Source: Mucilaginibacter oryzae (GTDB taxonomy: Bacteria > Bacteroidota > Bacteroidia > Sphingobacteriales > Sphingobacteriaceae). Taken from it: a stretch of 64,000 nucleotides of DNA. Position numbers and translations under genes: made by a program. Each line of letters opens with the position of its first letter. Positions within the stretch are counted from its first letter, which is position 1. Location of the stretch: contig NZ_QGHA01000002.1 in the NCBI RefSeq assembly GCF_003148845.1, positions 790,974 to 854,973 of the forward strand. The letters are read 5' to 3'. This document shows positions 1-7,144 of this stretch, piece after piece. Under the pieces are notes generated by a model that saw only the letters and a list, made by a program, of their open reading frames with translations, was not told the origin of the DNA and searched no databases.

Positions 1-867
1 AATAATATTCCTCCTGAAATTTTAGCCGGCATTTTAAAGCCAATAAAATTTAAAAGAGTTGACGCAGGAGGCTCACAGCCAACTACTTATGGATATGACG
101 CTACGGCTCTTATAGACTTGTGTGACGCACTGATAACCCTAAATAAAGCCGGCATTTTAAGAGATAATCAAAAGATTTTTGCGGAGCAGGCAGAGGTCAT
201 AATTAGATCGGTAGCAAAGGTAGGTATAATTGCCTTAATTGACGAGGCTACCGGCTATCAGCATAATCGTGAAAAGGATGAACTTCAAAAGATTTTAAGT
301 GCTTATATAGCTGCTGAATTACTGCCGTGGCAAAAACGTTTTCCCGACGAATTTTATCAGGAAATATTTAGGTTAAACGGATGGGATTATACTGTAAACG
401 GCATACAGAATAGACCAGGAGTAATAGGGACATGGACAAAAAAGCTAATCTATAATTTATTGCCTAAGGGCGTTTTGGAAGAATTAGAGAGAAAAACGCC
501 TATAAGCCAAGCTGGAAACAGAACTGCGAGATTTCATCAAAGCCTCACACTTGATATTGGAGAACCACACCTCGAAAAGCAACTTATATCTGTTATAACG
601 TTAATGAATATTTCATCAAATTGGGATGAATTTTTGAGGTTATTCGGTAAAAAGTTTCAAAAGGATTTAATGCAATTATCGGTGCAGCCCAAATTCAAAA
701 AGTCAACTCCAAAAGTATCTGCAAAACAATATCTGATGTTTGAACCTGGCCAAACTGATTTATTTGGAAAACCTATAGGGCAAATACCAGAAGAAGAAAA
801 GCCTCTATCAGATTTCAACACAAATCTGAAAACAGCGCTTAGTTTTAATCCGAAAAAAGAAGAATAA
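1..867 (+). CDS. P63C domain-containing protein (5' end cut by window edge)
   Basis: The reading frame is open back to base 1, so the gene begins outside the window; the TTG at 118 is only an internal Leu codon. About 288 codons are visible. The stretch from VGIIALIDEATGYQ through LLPWQKRFPDEFY to GVLEELERKTP is the typical core of the P63C family, known from phage P63 and from many bacterial chromosomes and thought to act in DNA binding or regulation. The C-terminus ends in a charged tail. Arg is mostly encoded by AGA/AGG, whereas gyrA and other neighbours favour CGT/CGC, which suggests foreign origin. No phage structural gene is visible inside the window. The family call is firm; the cellular role is unknown. 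Confidence 0.88.
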   Translation, partial: NNIPPEILAGILKPIKFKRVDAGGSQPTTYGYDATALIDLCDALITLNKAGILRDNQKIFAEQAEVIIRSVAKVGIIALIDEATGYQHNREKDELQKILSAYIAAELLPWQKRFPDEFYQEIFRLNGWDYTVNGIQNRPGVIGTWTKKLIYNLLPKGVLEELERKTPISQAGNRTARFHQSLTLDIGEPHLEKQLISVITLMNISSNWDEFLRLFGKKFQKDLMQLSVQPKFKKSTPKVSAKQYLMFEPGQTDLFGKPIGQIPEEEKPLSDFNTNLKTALSFNPKKEE

Positions 868-967
868 ATAATAAGCCCACTAAAAGCAGTGCTTTAATGA
901 TAACCAATTGCTGTAAACTAATATATACTTATCAAATTATCTGTAAATATCCGTTAGTGTTTATAAC

Positions 968-1018
968 GGGTTGCTTAACATAAGCTTGCGTTTAAAAAAC
1001 CACGCAACCCTATGTTAA
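968..1018. repeat. Two interleaved inverted repeats
   Basis: GGGTTGC (968-974) can pair with GCAACCC (1004-1010), and the adjoining TTAACATA (975-982) with TATGTTAA (1011-1018). The two pairings interleave, so as hairpins they exclude each other. They lie downstream of both the P63C gene and the minus-strand GH15 gene. Function unknown; no T-tract follows, so this is not a standard terminator. Confidence 0.5.
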
Positions 1019-1067
1019 ATCCCCCTGCAAAAGAATCAGCAAATTAATACCCAACCCAAATCATGCC

Positions 1068-2852
1068 CTACAAAAATATCGGCCTGTCCAGCTTCATGGC
1101 TATGCGGTAAGCGGCGTTCATCAGGCCTACATGGCTGTAAGCCTGCGGAAAATTACCCCACTGGCTGCCGTCGTTTTCATCAACATCCTCGCTGAAAAGC
1201 TGCAGGTGATTTGAGTATTGCAGCAGGTTACCAAATTCGCGCTGGGCATCATCCAAACGGCCAACGGCTGCCAAAGCTTCTACATACCAGAATGCGCAAA
1301 TCAGAAAAGTGGTTTTAGGTTTGCCAAAATCATCAGCATATAAATACCTGTAAAATAAACCATTGGGTGTTCTTAGCTCTTTCTCTAATGCAGCTAAATG
1401 GTCACGTGCTTTTTCTGAAGCCGGATCAAGGTAATTCATCATGATCAGTTGCAGGGTACTGGCATCCAGGTTACTGCTCCCTGCCGAATTGGTATAAACC
1501 TTCCTCACCGGGTCGTAGCAGCTTTCTATATGTGCCGCCGCGCGTTCTTTTAACGAAACGGCTTTATCAATCAGTTGCTGGTTTTGAATGGTACGCGCCA
1601 TTTTCTCGGCAGCCGATGCGCCGGCCCACTGAAACAGGTTGCTGTAACAGTGAATATTGGCCATGTTCCGGAACTCCCAGATGCCGGCGTCTTTCTCATC
1701 GATGGTGTGCTCTATCTTATCCAGTAAAAACTGGATCCAGTGCACCGAATCCTTTCTTTCAGAAAACACAAAGCGGTGATCGGTATACAATGGCAGGAGG
1801 GAGATGAGCACCTGGCCGTAAATATCATTTTGAATATGTTCTGAAGCCTGGTTACCTATACGTACCGGTTGGTTGCCCATATAGCCGTTCAGGTCGGTCA
1901 GGATAGTTTCTACCAGGTCTTTTTTACCGGTGATGCCGTAAAGGGGCTGGTAACGCTCCATTTCAGAGATGGTAATATCGGTAACATAGCTGAAATATTT
2001 TTCCATCTCCTCAAAATGGCCGATGTGGTTAAGCGCCGTGATCACATAATAGGTATCGCGCAGCCAGCAATAACGGTAATCCCAGTTACGGCCGCTTCCC
2101 GGCGACTCGGGTAAACTGGTAGTACTTGCGGCTATGATGGCGCCGGTATCTTCGTACTGGTGTATTTTAAGGGCCAGGGCCGACCGGATTACGAAGGGCT
2201 GAAAATAGGTAGCGATGGATGAATGCTTGATCCAGGTGCGCCAGTACTGAACCGTTTCGGAGTAAAAACGCTCGGCAGTGCTGTTCAGCGGCGCTTCAAG
2301 CGGTTCGCCATAGGTCATTACCAGGTATTTGGTTTCGTTAAGCACAAAAGCCTGCTCATCAAAAATATAACTGATCGGGATATTGGTGGTAAGGCGGATA
2401 TTCTCTTCGCCGCCCTGGTACTGGATATGGTTGCTGCCGCGGTTAACGGTTAATTTTACCGCGCCGTATTCAGATACCGGCTCGCATTTAACGATCACTC
2501 TTGGCGAGCCCTCTATGGCTTCTATCTTACGGATCAGCATTAAAGGTTTGTAATACCGCTGGTGCTGGTAAAAGCGCGGCGCAAAGTCTGTGATCCGGTA
2601 CTTGCCGCCGCTTTTGGGGGTTATTTCGGTAATCAGTACATTGGTGTTTTCCAGGTAATGCTGTTCTGATTCATACTCGCCTTCGGGGCGGATAGAAAAC
2701 TCGCCTCCCTTATCATGGTCAAGCAAGCCGCCGAAGATAAATGTGCTGTCGAAACGGGGCCAGCAAAGCCAATCAACATTGGTATTTTTATTAATATGGG
2801 CTAAAAAGGCGCAATTGCCAATAATGCCGGTATTATAGGTGTGTTTGCTCAT
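1068..2852 (-). CDS. Glycoside hydrolase family 15 (glucoamylase/trehalase-like)
   Basis: The 594-aa length matches bacterial GH15 proteins. The N-terminal beta-sandwich region opens with NVDWLCWPRFDS (about residues 25-36), a family signature. The C-terminal (alpha/alpha)6 barrel carries RNWDYRYCWLRD at 255-266, the segment lining the active site. Members hydrolyse terminal alpha-glucosidic bonds (starch oligosaccharides, trehalose or related glucans) by inversion. There is no signal peptide, so it is probably cytosolic and may work on storage or stress glucans. It is divergent from the peroxiredoxin gene with 147 bp between starts. The exact substrate cannot be read from sequence; glucoamylase and trehalase are both possible. 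Confidence 0.88.
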   Translation of the reverse strand: MSKHTYNTGIIGNCAFLAHINKNTNVDWLCWPRFDSTFIFGGLLDHDKGGEFSIRPEGEYESEQHYLENTNVLITEITPKSGGKYRITDFAPRFYQHQRYYKPLMLIRKIEAIEGSPRVIVKCEPVSEYGAVKLTVNRGSNHIQYQGGEENIRLTTNIPISYIFDEQAFVLNETKYLVMTYGEPLEAPLNSTAERFYSETVQYWRTWIKHSSIATYFQPFVIRSALALKIHQYEDTGAIIAASTTSLPESPGSGRNWDYRYCWLRDTYYVITALNHIGHFEEMEKYFSYVTDITISEMERYQPLYGITGKKDLVETILTDLNGYMGNQPVRIGNQASEHIQNDIYGQVLISLLPLYTDHRFVFSERKDSVHWIQFLLDKIEHTIDEKDAGIWEFRNMANIHCYSNLFQWAGASAAEKMARTIQNQQLIDKAVSLKERAAAHIESCYDPVRKVYTNSAGSSNLDASTLQLIMMNYLDPASEKARDHLAALEKELRTPNGLFYRYLYADDFGKPKTTFLICAFWYVEALAAVGRLDDAQREFGNLLQYSNHLQLFSEDVDENDGSQWGNFPQAYSHVGLMNAAYRIAMKLDRPIFL

Positions 2853-2935
2853 TGGTAGCGGTTGTGGTTATTTTCCAAACTCAACAACACAACCTTTGTA
2901 ATGTTGGCGTAAATAATAGGATTATTTAAAGTTTG

Positions 2936-2968
2936 TTTGCATTTGTGTAATAATGTATAGTAACTTAG
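2936..2968 (+). promoter_or_regulatory. Candidate promoter of the peroxiredoxin gene
   Basis: TTTG at 2936-2939 lies 21 bp upstream of TAACTTAG at 2961-2968, one mismatch from the Bacteroidota -7 consensus TAnnTTTG. Predicted transcription start is about 25 nt before the ATG at 3000. Confidence 0.4.
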
Positions 2969-2999
2969 TAGTATTAATTTAATATAAAAATCTATCATT

Positions 3000-3635
3000 A
3001 TGAGTTTAAGATTAGGCGATAAGGCGCCAAACTTCCAGGCAAAAACATCAGCAGGCGACATTGACTTTTACGAATATCTGGGCGATAGCTGGGGCGTATT
3101 ATTTTCGCACCCGGGCGATTATACACCGGTTTGCACCACCGAACTGGGCAAAACCGCGGCTTTAAAAAATGAGTTTGAAAAGCGTAATGTTAAGGTACTG
3201 GCGCTGAGTGTCGACTCGGTAGAATCGCACCATGGCTGGATCAACGACATTAACGAAACCCAGGGAGTTGAAGTTAACTTCCCGATCATTGCCGATGAAG
3301 ACCGCAAAATTTCTGAAGCTTATGATATGATCCACCCTAATGCTTCGGTTAACGCTACCGTGCGTTCGCTGTTTATTATCGGGCCGGATAAAGCCGTTAA
3401 GCTGATCATCACTTACCCGGCATCAACAGGCCGTAACTTCCAGGAGATTTTACGTGTGATTGATTCGCTGCAATTAACCGCCAACTACAGTGTGGCTACA
3501 CCGGCCGACTGGAAGGAAGGAGAGGACGTTGTAGTGGTGCCTGCCATTAAAACTGAAGACATCCCTGCCAAATTTCCGAAAGGTTATACAGCGGTTAAAC
3601 CCTATTTACGCATAACCCCTCAACCAAATAAATAA
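3000..3635 (+). CDS. 1-Cys peroxiredoxin (Prx6-type)
   Basis: Reduces hydrogen peroxide and organic hydroperoxides in the cytosol. The peroxidatic Cys is C45 in HPGDYTPVCTTE, the Prx6-type active-site loop, and it is the only cysteine in the 211-aa protein, so there is no resolving Cys and an external thiol must recycle it. The C-terminal domain after residue 160 (ATPADWKEGEDVVVVPAI) is the extension typical of Prx6 rather than AhpC. ATG at 3000 is the only sensible start. The gene stands alone and ends just before the cold-shock gene promoter. Confidence 0.93.
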   Translation: MSLRLGDKAPNFQAKTSAGDIDFYEYLGDSWGVLFSHPGDYTPVCTTELGKTAALKNEFEKRNVKVLALSVDSVESHHGWINDINETQGVEVNFPIIADEDRKISEAYDMIHPNASVNATVRSLFIIGPDKAVKLIITYPASTGRNFQEILRVIDSLQLTANYSVATPADWKEGEDVVVVPAIKTEDIPAKFPKGYTAVKPYLRITPQPNK

Positions 3636-3640
3636 TTTTA

Positions 3641-3670
3641 TTTGGTTTATTTAATAATTTTATATATTTG
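3641..3670 (+). promoter_or_regulatory. Strong Bacteroidota-type promoter of the cold-shock gene
   Basis: TTTG (3641-3644) and a perfect TATATTTG (3663-3670) are spaced by 18 bp. Transcription should start near 3677, leaving a 5' leader of roughly 98 nt before the ATG at 3775, unusually long for a 65-codon gene and typical of cold-shock mRNAs whose leaders refold with temperature. Confidence 0.65.
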
Positions 3671-3774
3671 GTAAAGACTGAATAGCTAATTCTCCTGAAC
3701 AATATAAACCTATTTTATTTTCAGTTTGGTTTTAGTCGACTTTAATTGAATTTTTTATTACGATTATTATAATT

Positions 3775-3972
3775 ATGAAAACTGGAAAAGTAAAATGGTT
3801 TAACACACAAAAAGGCTATGGCTTTATAATTACCGAAGAAGGTAAAGACCTTTTTGTTCACTTTAAAGATGTACAAGGCGGTGTAAATGCCATAAAAGAT
3901 AACGACAGCGTTACGTACGAAGTGGAAGAGGGAAGAAAAGGGTTGCAGGCCGTTAACGTAAAAAAAGTATAA
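3775..3972 (+). CDS. Cold-shock domain protein (CspA family)
   Basis: A single cold-shock domain of 65 aa that binds single-stranded RNA/DNA and acts as an RNA chaperone. RNP1-type KGYGFI is at residues 13-18 and RNP2-type DLFVHF at 25-30, with the surface aromatic residues W8, Y14, F16, F27 and F30 present. Length is the family norm. It is monocistronic: its own promoter lies about 100 nt upstream and a strong intrinsic terminator follows at 4000. The long leader suggests post-transcriptional control, as in other csp genes; this is inference. Confidence 0.96.
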   Translation: MKTGKVKWFNTQKGYGFIITEEGKDLFVHFKDVQGGVNAIKDNDSVTYEVEEGRKGLQAVNVKKV

Positions 3973-3999
3973 AATTATTGATAAACTTTACTAATTGAG

Positions 4000-4024
4000 C
4001 CCCTGCACGGTCAGGGGTTTTTTT
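4000..4024 (+). terminator. Intrinsic terminator of the cold-shock gene
   Basis: Stem CCCCTG (4000-4005) / CAGGGG (4012-4017) with loop CACGGT, followed at once by a run of seven T. Confidence 0.85.
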
Positions 4025-4035
4025 GTGCCTGATTT

Positions 4036-4068
4036 TTTGCTTTTATTTTTATAAATCAACTACTTTAG
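4036..4068 (+). promoter_or_regulatory. Candidate promoter of the MFS gene
   Basis: TTTG (4036-4039), a 21-bp spacer, then TACTTTAG (4061-4068), one mismatch from TAnnTTTG. It lies just after the cold-shock terminator and 24 bp before the ATG at 4093. Confidence 0.5.
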
Positions 4069-4092
4069 CCAACCAATTTTTACACTTTATAT

Positions 4093-5325
4093 ATGATTGA
4101 CAGCGTTGCTTCCAAAAATACACGGAACGCATTTTTTTTAGTGCTTGTAGCTTCACTTGGCTATTTTGTTGATATCTATGATCTTTTGGTTTTTTCGATT
4201 GTCCGGATTCCGAGCCTTAAAGCTATAGGTTTAAATGACCAGGATGTGACTGACAAAGGCCTGTTTATCATCAACGTACAAATGGCAGGCTTGCTCATAG
4301 GCGGTATTGTTTGGGGCATAATTGGCGATAAACTTGGCCGCATTAAAGTGCTTTTCGGTTCGATATTGCTTTACTCGTTAGCCAATTTTGCCAACGGATT
4401 AGTGCATGATGTAAATACTTACGCTTTGGTGCGCTTTATTGCTGGCCTCGGCCTGGCGGGCGAATTGGGCGCGGGTATAACCCTGGTGAGCGAAACTTTA
4501 AGTAAGGAGAACCGTGGTTACGGCACCATGATGGTAGCTGTTATTGGTTTATTTGGGGCCACCGCGGCTTATGCGGTAGCTAAATTTGGCTGGCGTAACG
4601 CTTATTTTGTGGGCGGCGGGCTGGGTATACTGTTGTTGTTATTAAGGGTAGGTACCTTTGAATCGGGCATGTTTAAAAACGTGGAAAACAGCAAGGTATC
4701 TAAAGGCAACATGCTGATGCTCTTTACCAATTGGGAAAGGTTGAAAAAGTATGTTTTTTGTATTTTGATAGGTGCGCCGTTATGGTACGTTGTTGGAGTG
4801 CTCATCAGTTTTTCAGATAAATTTGGCGCGGCCTTGGGTGCAAAAACGCTGATCAAACCCGGCGACGGCATTTTTTACAGTTACATAGGTATCGCGATAG
4901 GCGATATCGTAGCCGGCCTGCTTGCCCAGTTCACCAGGTCGCGGAAACTCACTATGGCTGTATTTTTAATCCTGTCGTTGGTAAGTGTATATTTTTACCT
5001 GAGCGATACCGGTATTACTCCCGAAAGGTTTGCGGTACTAAGCTTTTTTATGGGGTGTACCGTTGGTTACTGGGCAACTTTTGTTACCATCGCCTCCGAG
5101 CAGTTTGGTACTAATATCCGCTCTACCGTTACCACTACAGTTCCAAACTTTGTACGCGGATCACTTATACCGATAACCCTGGCATTTAACGCTTTTAAAG
5201 ACAAATACGGATATATCCATGCCGGTTATATTATGATGGTGATACTTACCATTGTGTCTCTGTTTGCTTTAAGCCAATTAAAAGAAACCTTCGGTAAGGA
5301 TTTGGATTACCTGGAGATAAGCTAA
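4093..5325 (+). CDS. MFS transporter
   Basis: A 410-aa inner-membrane protein with about 12 hydrophobic helices. The loop after the second helix reads GDKLGRIK, the MFS motif-A signature, and the helix with RFIAGLGLAGELGAG resembles the metabolite:H+ symporter/sialate porter branch. A long central loop with several Lys residues (about 195-215) separates the two halves. The substrate cannot be inferred: neighbours are a cold-shock gene and hemF, and neither points to one. It ends about 270 bp upstream of hemF. Confidence 0.88.
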   Translation: MIDSVASKNTRNAFFLVLVASLGYFVDIYDLLVFSIVRIPSLKAIGLNDQDVTDKGLFIINVQMAGLLIGGIVWGIIGDKLGRIKVLFGSILLYSLANFANGLVHDVNTYALVRFIAGLGLAGELGAGITLVSETLSKENRGYGTMMVAVIGLFGATAAYAVAKFGWRNAYFVGGGLGILLLLLRVGTFESGMFKNVENSKVSKGNMLMLFTNWERLKKYVFCILIGAPLWYVVGVLISFSDKFGAALGAKTLIKPGDGIFYSYIGIAIGDIVAGLLAQFTRSRKLTMAVFLILSLVSVYFYLSDTGITPERFAVLSFFMGCTVGYWATFVTIASEQFGTNIRSTVTTTVPNFVRGSLIPITLAFNAFKDKYGYIHAGYIMMVILTIVSLFALSQLKETFGKDLDYLEIS

Positions 5326-5354
5326 ACCGGCAACTGGTCAAATGTGTAAAAAGC

Positions 5355-5524
5355 AGGTGTTCATTTTTTAAAAACAGGGTGTTCATGGTTTTATAATAAA
5401 AAATATTTATGTGTTGATTACCAATAACTTAACATTTTACCTGATGTAAACCGAACACATAAGTCGCTGATTATCAATAATGATATTTTTGCGAGGTGTT
5501 CACACTTTAAAAAAATGAACACCT
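5355..5524 (+). promoter_or_regulatory. Repeat-rich upstream region of hemF with Crp/Fnr-like boxes
   Basis: Two similar 14-mers, TTGATTACCAATAA (5414-5427) and CTGATTATCAATAA (5467-5480), start 53 bp apart and resemble Crp/Fnr half-site pairs (TTGAT-N4-ATCAA). A perfect -7 element, TATTTTTG, lies at 5484-5491. GGTGTTCA occurs at 5356-5363, 5378-5385 and 5495-5502; with TGAACACC at 5516-5523 the last copy forms a dyad. The -33 element is unclear. Confidence 0.4.
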
Positions 5525-5594
5525 TCATTTTTTATAACACAGGCCTGTATAGCACCTCCCCGGCAGTCCTCAAAATTCATTACTTTTACGCCCT

Positions 5595-6509
5595 ATGATC
5601 AGCAAAGAACAAATAGCCGAAGATTATAAACTGATACAGGATGAGATCTGCGCCGCCCTTGAACAGTTAGACGGTGTAGCCAGATTTGAACAGGAATTGT
5701 GGGAGCGCGAAGGCGGGGGCGGGGGCCGTACCCGGGTTATCCAAAACGGCAGTATCATCGAAAAAGGCGGCGTTAACTTTTCGGCGGTTCATGGCCATCT
5801 GCCCGATACCATGAAAAAAGCCCTTCAGGTTGAGCAGGACGATTTTTTTGCCACCGGCGTATCCATCGTGATCCATCCCAACCATCCGATGGTGCCCATC
5901 ATCCACATGAATATCCGCTATTTTGAAATGCCATCAACCATGGGCGGCGAGAGCAAACCGGTGCGCTGGTTCGGCGGCGGTATCGACCTCACCCCACATT
6001 ATGTTTTTGAGGAGGATGCCCGCTTTTTCCACGGCGGACTTAAAGCCGTATGCGATCAATATTATGCCGATTTTTACCCACGTTTTAAAAAATGGGCTGA
6101 CGACTACTTCTTCATCAAACACCGCCAGGAAACCCGCGGCATAGGCGGTATATTTTACGACAGGCTTACCGCCAACGACGAACTGAGCTGGGAACAGATC
6201 TTTGAGTTTTCAAAATCAGTAGGCCGCTCATTTGCGCCGTTATACACCGAACTGGTAAACCGTAACCGTGACAAGGAATTTACCGCGCAGCATCAGCTTT
6301 TCCAATACCAGCGCCGCAGCCGCTACGCCGAGTTTAACCTGGTATATGATGCCGGTACCAAATTTGGCCTGGAAACCAATGGCAGGATCGAATCCATACT
6401 CATGAGCCTGCCGCCAACCGCCAAATGGTTGTACGATTACCACCCGCAGCCCGGCAGTGACGAAGAAAAAACATTATCTTTATTAAAAAAAGGGATTAAC
6501 TGGGCTTAG
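5595..6509 (+). CDS. hemF: Oxygen-dependent coproporphyrinogen III oxidase
   Basis: Converts coproporphyrinogen III to protoporphyrinogen IX by two O2-dependent oxidative decarboxylations in haem synthesis. The 304-aa length is normal. Family blocks are clear: FATGVSIVIHPNHP, MGGESKPVRWFGGGIDLTPHY and FEEDARFFHG (residues about 95-155), then GIGGIFYDRL and the C-terminal YQRRSRYAEFNLVYDAGTKFGL. It is cytosolic and probably a homodimer. It is not in a hem operon here; the gene lies behind a repeat-rich control region. ATG at 5595 starts the conserved N-terminus. Confidence 0.96.
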   Translation: MISKEQIAEDYKLIQDEICAALEQLDGVARFEQELWEREGGGGGRTRVIQNGSIIEKGGVNFSAVHGHLPDTMKKALQVEQDDFFATGVSIVIHPNHPMVPIIHMNIRYFEMPSTMGGESKPVRWFGGGIDLTPHYVFEEDARFFHGGLKAVCDQYYADFYPRFKKWADDYFFIKHRQETRGIGGIFYDRLTANDELSWEQIFEFSKSVGRSFAPLYTELVNRNRDKEFTAQHQLFQYQRRSRYAEFNLVYDAGTKFGLETNGRIESILMSLPPTAKWLYDYHPQPGSDEEKTLSLLKKGINWA

Positions 6510-6510
6510 G

Positions 6511-6545
6511 TTGGAGCTAAAAGCGAAAGGCTTAAAGCTGGAAGC
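6511..6545. repeat. AGCT/AAGC-rich intergenic repeat tract
   Basis: A short tract built of repeated AGC, AAGC and GCTTAAAGC units lies directly after the hemF stop. The 11-mer AAGCTGGAAGC recurs at 43659-43669. It looks like a genome-dispersed repeat rather than coding sequence, although it is in frame with the next gene. Confidence 0.3.
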
Positions 6546-6585
6546 CTATATAAAATATGAGGGCTTGGGGTTAAAATCATTACCT

Positions 6586-6984
6586 ATGAGGAAATCTGTT
6601 CTATCTATAATCTTTACGTTATTTTTATGTGCCTTCCGGCCCGATGGTAGTCCGCTAAAAGGCACCTGGGAATACCGCGGCGGCATGATCAACGGCAAGC
6701 TTGACGGTGCTCCAAAAGACTATAGGCTTCAAAGAGTTTATGATGATGAGCACTATAAAGCCAGGGTGATAGAAGATGGGGAGAAAACGCAGATCTATGA
6801 AAAAGGCGATTACCGCCTCAGTGCCGATACCTGCTTTGAAACGCAAACCTATTGCATGCAGGAATCAAAGCTGCTTAATAAAACCATCAAATACAACTAT
6901 ATCCTTACTAACGATACCCTGAAATTGCTGTCGGTGTTACCAAACGGGAACAAGGTTGAGGACTATTGGGTTAAGCTGAAATAA
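6586..6984 (+). CDS. Small secreted protein, lipocalin-like start
   Basis: I place the start at ATG 6586 (132 aa). The frame is open back to 6511, but that stretch is repeat-like and the 6586 start gives a clean signal peptide (MRKS followed by a hydrophobic core to about residue 18). The mature part opens with LKGTWEYRGG, like many small Bacteroidota lipocalin-like beta-barrel proteins, and is rich in alternating beta-strand patterns with two Cys in ADTCFETQTYC that could form a disulfide. Probably periplasmic or outer-membrane associated. Function unknown; it may be cotranscribed with hemF. Confidence 0.7.
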   Translation: MRKSVLSIIFTLFLCAFRPDGSPLKGTWEYRGGMINGKLDGAPKDYRLQRVYDDEHYKARVIEDGEKTQIYEKGDYRLSADTCFETQTYCMQESKLLNKTIKYNYILTNDTLKLLSVLPNGNKVEDYWVKLK

Positions 6985-7144
6985 ACCGGCTTAGTGTAAC
7001 GGAATTTTGATACGTAAACCTGTAAATCCACCGTTTATTATTACGAAAAGTGGCGTGGTTTCAACTATTTTTTTAACTTCGCAGGTCGTTGAAAAATCAA
7101 TTTTAAAACGCAATTATAAGAGAAGGTTCTACAAATAATTAAAA

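Noticed and set aside
118..867. A complete 249-aa gene starting at TTG 118
   Set aside because: The frame is open and family-like back to base 1, so the TTG is internal and the gene is cut by the window edge.
968..1018. H-type RNA pseudoknot
   Set aside because: The interleaved pairings leave zero-length connecting loops between the stems, which is sterically unfavourable; alternative hairpins are more plausible.
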